From Neofusicoccum parvum (Eukaryota; Ascomycota; Dothideomycetes; Botryosphaeriales; Botryosphaeriaceae), in contig CP087217.1 in the NCBI GenBank assembly GCA_020912385.1, positions 868,001 to 932,000 of the forward strand: a stretch of DNA of 64,000 bases. Direction: 5' to 3'. Made by a program: the position numbers and the translations under genes. Under the pieces are notes generated by a model. The model saw only the letters and a program-made list of their open reading frames with translations, was not told where the DNA came from and searched no databases. This document shows positions 55,221 through 64,000 of the stretch, one piece after another. Position 1 is the first letter of the stretch, and each line of letters begins with the position of its first letter.

Positions 55221-57956
55221 ATGGCCGGACGACGGCTGCTCGATGCCGCGAAGCTGTTCAATGCGACGCGCGCCGTCGCCAAGCAGCACATAGCTCTACG
55301 CTCGCACCAGTTCGACATCTACACCAAAACATCCACCGTCGCAAAGGCCGTCAAGAACCAGACCGACCGCATCACCGTTACCGCTCGCGCCGCCATCGCC
55401 CTTTCCCAACGCTTCAATGAGCCTCCGCCGTCCTACGCCCGTTCCGAAGCAACATCAGCCGAGCGCGATGAGCATATTCCCCGACAGAGCACGGTGAAGG
55501 GTGACGACGGGCCCATTGAGCAAAAGTCAGGGTTGGAGCAAGACCATCACTACAATCGCTCCGAGCACAATGCAGTACACCAACCTCCGCCGGAGGAAGA
55601 TCTGGAGGTGAAGCAGCAAAAGTCGGACAGACGGCCACTGCCCGACGGCACGATACCGACAGCAGAGGCGGACTTTCGGTCCGGTCCGGAAAAAGCAGAC
55701 ACGTTCTCGGAGCGCCCGAGCCCAGAGCCAGCAAAGGCCCCCCTCGCGCAGGAGAAGGCGCTTGGCAGCGAGAGCATCCGCCCAGTCAGCTCCTCGGAGT
55801 CTACAATACCTACACCCAATGCGCGGGACGAGCTTTCGGCTGACGAAGCTAGGAGACTGCAGCGGGAGGCCGAGTCTCAGATTCCTGGGAGGTCTGCTGA
55901 TTCCGAGGGCAACCTGACGACGGAGCCTAACGCTGACGTGTTCCAATTTCGCTCGGGAAAGACCAGTCCTGAGTTCTCGTCTCTGCCGCGGGTTAAGATT
56001 CCCAAGGTCGCCGAGACTGCGCAAGGGGGCAAGGAAGAAGTTGATACTGGTGCAATCAACGCCGATGTCTACTACTCTGCGGATGGGCAAGGCAAGAATG
56101 ATTCTATCCCGGGAGGACAAGCTATTCCTGAACAAGAGGAAGTCCCTGAGGGTATCAATCTGGATGTTTTCCATTCTCCCAGGGTGGCGCGCATTCTCGG
56201 CGCAAGGAAGCCGGGGCTCGATCGCCACAAGGACTTGGAAATGAAGTTTGCACGCCGAGCTCCTGTCGATAATACAGAACTTGCGCAGGGAAAAGATCAA
56301 GATACCTTCAACGTACGGACGTCTGACGCAGATTCACCTGCGCCGCCGCCTGAAGTTACCAAGGCTGCTGAGCGGAAAGACTCCCACCAAGGGGACGAGG
56401 ATGTTCAAGCTTTGGCTCAGGATATTGCAAAGGATGCTGAAAATGCTCCTTCGGCAGCAGACGTACTTTCTCCTTGGCTGAGCTATGGGGTTTGAGTGCT
56501 TATATGCTAACATTATCACAGATCCCGCCAGAGGTGAGCGCCGCTCCCGAAAAGGCTGCTTACCAACTCAGGGAATCCCGTGTTCCCTCGTCGCGCTTTG
56601 GCAGAATTTGGCAGTATGCCGGACTCGGCACAAGCATGGCATTTGGTGCCATTGGTGAGGGCTTGAGGCAGGTTACCGGCGGTGCAGCGACTGGTGCTTC
56701 GTTGATGCTTAGTGCGGGAAATATGGAAAGGCTTGTCACTAAGCTCTCGCGGATGCGAGGCGCGGCTCTCAAGCTTGGCCAGATGATCAGCTTCCAAGGT
56801 GAGTCATGGAGCGCGAGACTACAAGAACGTCTGTATGACTGACTTCATATCAGACATCAAGATGCTTCCTCCGCAGATCCACGAGGTCCTGCAGAGAGTC
56901 CAAGATAGCGCGGACTACATGCCTGCATCTCAACGCGACAAAGTACTTGCTAGCAACCTAGGAAGCGACTGGCGGGAGCTGTTCGAATCATTCGAGGACG
57001 TTCCTATCGCAGCGGCATCAATTGGGCAGGTCCACAAGGCTGTGCTCAAGTCGAACGGAAAAGCAGTAGCGGTGAAGGTGCAGTATCCGGGCGTGGCTAA
57101 TTCGATTGACTCAGACTTGAGCAATCTCTCGCTCTTGCTGACGGCGTCTCGGCTTCTGCCGAGGGGGCTGTTTCTCGACAAGACGATCGCCAACGCTCGC
57201 ACGGAGCTGGGTTGGGAGTGCGACTATATACGTGAAGCCGAATGTCAGGAACGTTTCAGGGAGCTGCTTGCTGATGAAACAGATACATTCAGAGTACCCG
57301 CTGTGGTGCCTGAGGCCTCGGGCAAGACAGTGCTGACGGCCGAGTTAATGTCCGGACAGGGCGTCACCAAGCTGTCCAGCATCAGCCAGGAAGAGCGAGA
57401 CTGGATCGGCACGAACATCCTCCGGCTCTGCCTGCGCGAGTTGGTCGAGTTCCGCTTTATGCAGACGGATCCCAACTGGACGAACTTCTTGTACAATGCA
57501 CAGGATAGGAAGATCGAGCTGCTTGATTTCGGCGCTTCCCGCGACTACCCGGTGGAATTCACCGAGCCGTACATCAACGTGCTCATAGCGGCGTCTCGCA
57601 GCGACCGCAACAGCATCCGCGACCTCTCGATCCAGCTCGGGTATCTCACTGGTGACGAGTCCTCGGCAATGCTGAACACGCACATCGACTCGGTCCTGAC
57701 GTTAGCGGAGCCGTTCATGGGCACCAGCCCCGCGGTGTATGACTTCAGAGACCAGACAATCACAGATAGGGTGCGAGGCTTCATCCCCACGATGGTTCGG
57801 GAGCGCCTGGCCCCGCCGCCGGAGGAAACGTACTCGCTGCACCGGAAATTGAGCGGTGCTTTTCTGCTGTGTGCGCGACTGGGCAGCAGAGTTCCGTGCC
57901 GGGAGATGTTCGAAGACGCGGTTAGGAAGCACGAGGAGGTCAAGAGGAGCTTCTAG
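55221..57956 (+). CDS. COQ8: COQ8 / ABC1 atypical kinase (ubiquinone biosynthesis)
   Basis: Three exons (55221-56462, 56522-56798, 56854-57956) encode 873 residues. Coq8 is a mitochondrial UbiB-family ATPase/kinase that stabilises the complex making coenzyme Q. The diagnostic KxGQ motif is [12 protein letters not shown] (about 498-501), and the Ala-rich nucleotide loop is [51 protein letters not shown] and [10 protein letters not shown] follow. The N-terminal 410 residues form a long disordered region with spaced [27 protein letters not shown] motifs; the family normally carries one or a few of these. Intron 1 (59 nt) uses GTACTT and a CTAAC branch site. The long N-terminus makes it larger than yeast Coq8 (501 residues). 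Confidence 0.95.
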
Positions 57957-59380
57957 AGCGCGGGTCCAGGAGATGTAAACCACTTGATGTGTAATACTAG
58001 AGTTCGCCTTCCCTCTGGAGTTGCGGAGAGGATCCGTGGAGTCGTCAGGCGTCGTACGAGCCGATCAGCCGTCCTGGGTGCCTGTGTCACCGCTTGGCGC
58101 CGAGGACGACGATGCAAATTCAGGTGACGGACGGGCAGCCTGGCGCAGCGTGGTGTGGCGCTGGGTGCTCGTGGACCGCGGTGCTCGGGATATCAAACCC
58201 CCATCGCTACGGATTCCCCATTTGGTATGGGGACACCCCTGCGGCAGGGCGGCACGGCGGAGGGATGGTCGCCGGCGGGTGGGCGCGCTCGCCAATGCGG
58301 TTGCACCAGCCCCCGCGGCGGACGCGTCCAAGCGGAACCTAATCGGCACGTCATGACTCTCGGGCTTGGCCGGCAAGTCACCGGCCAGCGCAGGCCGGGC
58401 CTGAAAGTTTCAGCTTGAGGGAGCGGGCGGCGGAGCTCATTCGCGCGAAAAAGAGCAGTCGCGCAATGCGCCGACGAATCACCGATCTGGTCTGATTCGA
58501 GCGCGGCCCGGGAGCCGAATACGCCGGCTCCCCGGCTGCGATCCGCTCGGCGCCGGCTGCGACTGGCTGGCAGCTTCCGCGCACCCCAACCGCGCCGAGA
58601 CAGTGCTGAAGCCATATCAATCGCCCGCCAGGCACTGCACATCGCCGACTCATGAGCCCTGCCCCCGGCGCTGCTGCGCAAGGCGATCCCCATGAGGCTC
58701 TCCACGCGACGCGCCGCCCCTGCCCGGTGACGACGGCGCAGCGCCGTCGCGATCGCGCCTGCAGACGTTGCACCCGCCCTTCCGCCCGCCACGACGAGAG
58801 CCGATTCGCGCGATCGGCCTGGGGCCGCTCATGCTCGCGCTCACGCTCAGCGCTGGCCGCCGCCAGGGCGAGGGACATGCCAGTGCGGCGAGCGCGAACG
58901 GCGCTGGCCCAGTCGGCCGAAGCGAGTTCATGCTGCTTACGTCCGTCGCTATTTGACATGGCCAAATTACAAGCAGTACCGCAGTCTCTCCATTCGGCCA
59001 TGCCCTTGTAGCCTAGTCAAAATACTCCGTACCACCCTCCCTCGCCCGCCTGGTCTGCTGGCTCTTTTCGCCGTCGCCGAGCGCCCGTGAGAGCCCTGGG
59101 GGCCGCAATACTCGTATTCACTCTTCCCTATCTCACTGTCTATCTTTGCAGTTTTTCCTGTTTCTTTCCCTTCTGGCGAAGCTTATACTTTCGCCCATCC
59201 TTTCTCTGCGCTCAGCCGCATGCAATCCTGCGCCCTGTCGATCGCCGTTGCGTCGTCGTCATCGTTTGCTTTTCCGCCTGGTCGCGCTCGCCCTTGGCTG
59301 TCCCCCACATGCTACTGCGGGCACCGATCAGCTCTCTTCCCTCGCAGTCGTCCGCACCGTAAGACGACACCGTCGTCGTG
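57957..59380. other. intergenic, 3' flank of COQ8 and upstream region of rhodopsin-domain gene
   Basis: The left two thirds are GC-rich with overlapping open frames on both strands but no domain. The right third (59040-59380) is pyrimidine-rich, as expected just upstream of a fungal transcription start. No gene called. Confidence 0.45.
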
Positions 59381-61355
59381 ATGTCGCAGGCTGAGGTGCG
59401 GAATTGGGACTCTGTCGCCAGCTGGTCAACAAATGAGCTGACCGTTCCTGCAGTCCGCCGCGCGCCAGTCCGTCTTGATATGCAGCATCGTGTGCACCGT
59501 CGTCGTCGTGGCCATCACGACCATCCGGCTCTACACGAGGATCCTCCTCGTCATGGGCCTGGGCTCTGATGATTGTAAGTGCTTCCAGACTATCTGCTTT
59601 GGAGGCTGCACGCTGACGGCATTGCCACTAGACTCGCTGGTGTTTGCAGTTGCGGGGTGGTTCGCCATGATGGCGCTTTTCGTGGTAAGTCCAACAACAA
59701 CCCCACCATCCGAGACCCTTTCGAGATCGTCCAGGGCTCCCAGGGGAACATCCCCCGGGCATCATCCAATCAACCGAACGCCGTTCCTGAAAATGTGGTA
59801 CCAGGTCGCGCCGAAATACGGGTTAGGCACGCACCTCGCCGACGTCGACCCGAGCAAGCAGGACATGTTCATCCGGGTCATGATTGCGGCGGGCACGCTG
59901 TACAACACGGTCATGCTGGCGTGCAAACTGTCCATCCTGCTTCTCTACCGCCGCCTCTTCCCCATCCAGAACTTTACCAAGCGCTGGTGGTGTGTTGCCA
60001 TCTTCACCATCAGCTACTCCGTCGTCGTTGCCGTAGCATCGGCCTTCGGTCGGACTCCGGTTGCTGCGAAATGGTAATTAAGCATATTTCCCTTTGTCCT
60101 CTTCTATTTGTTTTTCAGCTAGTTGGGGTTTTATTTGGACGTTGTCTGGGGCGTTGTGCTGATTTTTGTGTCGGTGTGAAAGGTATATCAGCGAAACCGG
60201 GGATTCGTGCCCTTCCAAGTGGGCCTTCTACGTCGCGAACGCGGCATTCAACCTCATCAGTACGTCGATAACTCCTTCGGAACCGATCATCTGGGACTTC
60301 GCTAATCGCTTGGCCCCCTGCAGGCGATATTTTCATCTTGATACTACCCCTACCGGTAATCTGGAACCTCTCGCTTGAGCTCAGACAAAAGATTACTCTG
60401 TTCATCTTATTTGCCCTCGGATCAGCGTAAGTGAACGTCTCTGCTGGAGTTGAATGGGTCTCGGAGGTTGTTTGCTTCAATCGAGATCCAAGCGAAGGGG
60501 TTTCCGAGTACCAGGAGCTGACAGGTCCTTTCTCTTGGCATTTAACAGAACAGTCATCGTCAGTATTATTCGATTGCAGTCGATCATTTTATTCCTAAAG
60601 GACGATGATGGCGACATCACGTTCCAAACGACAAAGCTGGCGATCTGGTGGTAAGTTCAGCAACAGAACAAGACATGGAGGCCGCAAAGACTGCAAAAGA
60701 GACGAATAGGATAGACCAAAACTAACATCAACACACCCACAGCCTTGTAGAAACCACCATCAGCATCGTCTGCGTCTGCGCGCCCACCCTACGTCCCTTC
60801 TTCCGCCGTTACTTCGGCTCCTTCTTCAGCTGGAGCGGGTCGGGCAGCAACTCGGACGGCCGCAACGGCAACCGCCTGTACTTCTCGTCCTTCTTCCGTT
60901 CCACCCGCTACGGCCGCCAGACATCACGCTCGCACAACAACCACTCCCTACCCGGCCACTCCGACTCGAACTTCCCGCCGCACCTCTCCGCCCACCACCG
61001 CACCATGATCGCCGCCGAGTCCCTCGAGCTCGGCAACCCGCAGAAGACGGACGCGCACGTCGAGGTCGGCCACGTCGTCGACGTCGAGGCCGGCGGCATG
61101 CTACCCGACTACGACGCCCGCAGCACAGACCACATCATCGACGAGCACAAAGCCGGCGTGATAGGGCTGGCGAGGGATAGCGAAGAGCTAGGGAGCGAGG
61201 GTAGCGGGCGGAGCAGTCGAGGCGGGTCGAGTGGGGGGAGGAGAAATGGCAGTGGAGGGGCAACAGGAGGAGCGGCAGGGGGGAGGAGAGGGAGCGGCAT
61301 GGATTTGGGGATTCATGTGCAGACGAGCTATGAGGTCAGACATGAACCGGCGTGA
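59381..61355 (+). CDS. rhodopsin-domain (Pth11-like) integral membrane protein
   Basis: Eight exons join in phase (59381-59395, 59454-59574, 59632-59684, 59805-60073, 60183-60259, 60324-60426, 60549-60650, 60743-61355) for 450 residues. Seven hydrophobic segments span about residues 10-290. Family blocks: TTIRLYTRILLVMGLGSDDYSLVFAVAGW, YGLGTHLADV, YNTVMLACKLSILLLYRRLF, the AAFNLISDIFILILPLPVIWNL segment and IWCLVETTISIVCVCAPTLRPFF. This class includes Pth11-related receptor-like proteins of plant-associated fungi, and its ligands are mostly unknown. No CFEM cysteine domain is present. The cytosolic tail is Ser-rich then Gly-rich. The first coding exon (MSQAE) is only 15 nt. Confidence 0.88.
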
Positions 61356-63010
61356 GAGACACTTCTTTTGGTCTTTTTTCCACATTTCCTCCCTCTCGCT
61401 TGCAAGACCTCTTTTCTTTTCTTTTCTCGAGATCTTCTTGCGAGCGCATTTGCTCCGCCGATTGGCTACAGATTCCCCATATTTTCTTTTTGGTCGGCTA
61501 TACATCTCTGCCACAACGCTTGGGATTTTCCAGACGGGTAGCACAGTCTTATTTTCTCTTTCTCTTCACTCAGCATTTTTGGAGTTGAGGGTGTTAAGAG
61601 GAGCACAGCGGTTTGATACGCTCCGGATGGTTGGATATTCTTGCATGAATAAAAAGATAAAAACGGTGGTGGTGGCGATGGGCGGCTGCTTTACACACGA
61701 AAGAGATACCTGGTCTATAGATTCTGGTTGTTGTTGTCGTTTGGAATTAAGAGGCTTAAGCTTCTATCACATCTTTTTTTTGTTCTTATTGGAGGAAAGC
61801 ACGCATCACGTATTCCATATTGGAGAAATGACCAAGTGGGTCGTATATACATTCAGTACCCGATTAATTTTCCCGAAATGCAGAACGTTCGTAGCTTTTC
61901 CCTTCAGTAACGGTGAAGGAAATTTGATCGCACCGTCCACATACAAAAAATAATGCACGACACCCATCAAGCTTTCAATCATTGGGCACCAACATTCCCC
62001 CTCCTCCTCCTGCTCCACATCTCCACACATCAACCCGACGCCCCTCGGCAGGAAGGCAGTACATCGGACGAATTTCCGGGTCTCGCCATGCGGTGCCGAC
62101 CTCAAGACGCAATTTAGACGCGGCCCTTCCGCCAACTTCAAACGCAGCTGTGGTGAGCCAGCCTGTTCCCCACGCCCAGAAGAAAGAACCCTTTCCGACA
62201 GGACGCCAGAAACCCGAGGATCCGGGCCGCAGCAACAGCGCATGCCTGCTCACGACGGCCCGTCTCCAGGTCCCCCGTGGCTGCGGAGACTCGGAATTTC
62301 CGCGGCCGAAGAGCGCGGGAGGGGGCGCGGGGACGGCGGCTGGAAGTGTGCGCGGTGCACAGTGACATCGTTGTTGGGGGGAGGAGGGAAGCATGAGCGA
62401 GGGGAGGGGGGGGCTTTACTTCGGTGACCTGGCTTCAATGCCGCACAGGGGCCAGGCGGCATGCCGTCATACGACATCTGGTGCAAAAGCCAGTGCGGCA
62501 AGGCGTGCTGCGAGGCTGTCGTGCAAAGAAGCGTATCAGGTTCTGCCGCAATCACCTCGCCATGGCAGCATCAACGACATCGTCAAGACCCCCTTCGCAT
62601 TTGTACAAAGAGATAAGAAGTTCGGTCGAGACGGAGAATCCGTTGCAGCATGCGAAGGAGCTCCCCAGGTTTTGGCAAGGTGCGTGTGGAGGAGAGGTGT
62701 TTCACACGGCGCCAGGGATGTGAGTGATCCCCCCGGCGGTTCGCCAAAAGGTTGAGAAAGAAAGTTTGGGGAGTGACGCATCACCCGCAGATCCGACATA
62801 ACCGATCCCGCAAAAAGCAAGACTTCCCGGAAGAGATATAAGATTGCTAAAATTAAGTTTTGTTACATAACGTTCGTGCCGAGGCTTGGATTGTTAGCCG
62901 AAACCTTTTTGTGTTTATGCTTGGGAGGTCCCTTCCATCCAGTTCTAAATGTATGCATGTATTTGTACAGATCGCGCGCGCGCAGGGAGGACGGATTTTT
63001 TTTTTTTTTT
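61356..63010. other. intergenic, convergent 3' ends
   Basis: This lies between the rhodopsin-domain gene and FUN14 stop codons. The left part is T-rich on the plus strand (probable 3' UTR); the rest holds short random-looking open frames. The T17 tract at the right edge is listed separately. Confidence 0.5.
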
Positions 63011-63012
63011 TT
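62996..63012 (-). repeat. A17 homopolymer (sense strand) abutting the FUN14 stop codon
   Basis: The stop codon TAA of the FUN14-family gene merges into a run of A, giving 15 A residues right after the stop. The gene has introns, so this is not a retroposed tail. Confidence 0.85.
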
Positions 63013-63981
63013 AGAATTCGGCGAAGGCAGCCAGTGTGAACGTCGTTCCGAGAGACAGCTTGAAGGCGACGTTGTCCTGCAGGGCGGACCGGACGTCGAT
63101 ACCCTTAAAGTACTTCTGGATCCTGTTGTATGGAACGATGTGGATGCCGCGGGACTCGAGGAACTGGGATTGCGAATCGGGTCAGAAAATTCACAAATAT
63201 GATCCATCACAGCGGAAACCGGGCGACTACCTGCGTGCCCAATATTATTAATCCCACAAGCAGGGCCAATGGTTTGGAGAAGGTGCTGACGGCCAGCCCA
63301 CCGATAAGACCTGTACCGCGTTCGCCAAGCGTTAGCATTCTGGGTTCTTGCTGCACCTCCTCCCCTCTCTCGCCCGTCCCGCAATTCTTGTATTGCCCCG
63401 CGTTTAGACTTAAGCTGGTCGGGGCGTCTCATGACCGTGTGAGAAAAGGGAAGTGCCACCCTTGCATGCACCCGCGGGAGCAAGCACGCTCTCCCGTCCC
63501 CGGTGCCAGGTTCTCGGTTGCTCTCCCGCCGGCTTCATCCAGCAGCTTTGAGCAATCCCCGAAGAAGCTCGCAATCGAGACCGCCACTGCACCATCCAGC
63601 CAGTCTTAAACCCGCCTTGCCATTGGCCTCCGCTTTCTCTCACAACATCCACAGCCAGTGCTTCGCGGCTGGCGAATCAAGACGGGGGAGAAAGCGGAGT
63701 CAACGCTCCGGGCGCTCCCGACGCAACCACATACCTATTATGCTCCCGGAGCTGACCTGGCGCCAGATCCTGGGGTTGATCCCGCTCTTCCGCGTGCCAC
63801 GGGTGGTGTTGCGGGCGTTGTCGTGTGAGAAGGACCAGTCGCGTGCCGAGACGGGCGAGCTGCCGGCGGAGCTGTCGCAGTAGACGCGGAGCGAGGACGG
63901 ACGGGCGAGGAGCGGGGCGGCGAGCACGGCGGACGCGGTGAGGCCGACGGCGAGCGGGCGGAGCAGGCGGAGGGAAGCCAT
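63011..63981 (-). CDS. FUN14-family mitochondrial outer-membrane protein
   Basis: Three exons (63981-63735, 63310-63231, 63163-63011) encode 159 residues. The N-terminal 25-30 residues are hydrophobic and basic (SLRLLRPLAVGLTASAVLAAP), like a targeting/anchor segment. The FUN14 core is visible as GLIGGLAVSTFSKPLALLVGLIILGTQ, then LESRGIHIVPYNRIQKYFKG and VAFKLSLGTTFTLAAFAEF, with two or three membrane segments. Human FUNDC1 is a mitophagy receptor; fungal relatives lack a clear LC3-interacting motif, and none is evident here. Intron 1 is 424 nt, unusually long for this window; intron 2 is 67 nt. Confidence 0.85.
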
Positions 63982-64000
63982 GGCTGCTTGCTGGGGGGTG

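Noticed and set aside
58193..59001. overlapping open frames on the minus strand downstream of COQ8
   Set aside because: GC-rich, Arg/Ala-rich translations in two frames at once; no domain or intron logic.

Overview
The window is nuclear DNA of a filamentous ascomycete (Pezizomycotina). The evidence is short GT-AG introns (mostly 49-60 nt) with CTGAC/CTAAC-type branch sites, GC-rich coding sequence, and gene families typical of that group: HET-domain proteins, a Pth11-like rhodopsin-domain membrane protein, DUF4246, DUF3602 and an OPT transporter. No tRNA, rRNA or CRISPR array could be supported. Exon joins below were worked out by eye from splice signals, reading phase and family conservation.

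Layout, left to right: a HET-domain gene cut by the window edge; a DUF4246 gene (-); the Golgi GDP-mannose transporter (-); a TXNDC9/Plp1-like thioredoxin-fold protein (+); a DUF3602/Par32-like protein (-); a 3.9-kb gene-poor stretch; a 2,3-butanediol-dehydrogenase-type alcohol dehydrogenase (+); an OPT oligopeptide transporter (+); a second HET gene (+) split by a 216-bp solo LTR, with a near-identical LTR just upstream; a small secreted or single-pass protein (-); ATG101 (-) divergent from PEX3 (+); a 4.9-kb gap; an MFS sugar transporter (+); a HeLo-like/pseudokinase protein (-) divergent from an active-looking Ser/Thr kinase (+); acireductone dioxygenase (-); ArgJ/Arg7 (-) divergent from ORC2 (+); aminopeptidase P (-) divergent from an importin-13/Kap122-type karyopherin (+); ribosomal protein eL39 (+); an Nta1-type amidohydrolase (-); COQ8 (+); a rhodopsin-domain (Pth11-like) protein (+); and a FUN14-family protein (-).

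Housekeeping genes (ARG7, ORC2, AMPP, RPL39, COQ8, ATG101, PEX3, GMT) are mixed with genes linked to non-self recognition and cell death: two HET genes and the HeLo-pseudokinase/kinase pair. The most interesting points are: (1) the HeLo-pseudokinase and intact kinase sharing one divergent promoter, an arrangement that resembles the MLKL/RIPK3 necroptosis pair; (2) the HET gene interrupted by a very young LTR whose removal with one target-site copy restores the frame exactly; (3) a dispersed family of about 80-bp inverted-repeat elements, one inside a PEX3 intron; and (4) a recurring change from C-rich to G-rich sense strand toward the 3' end of many genes.
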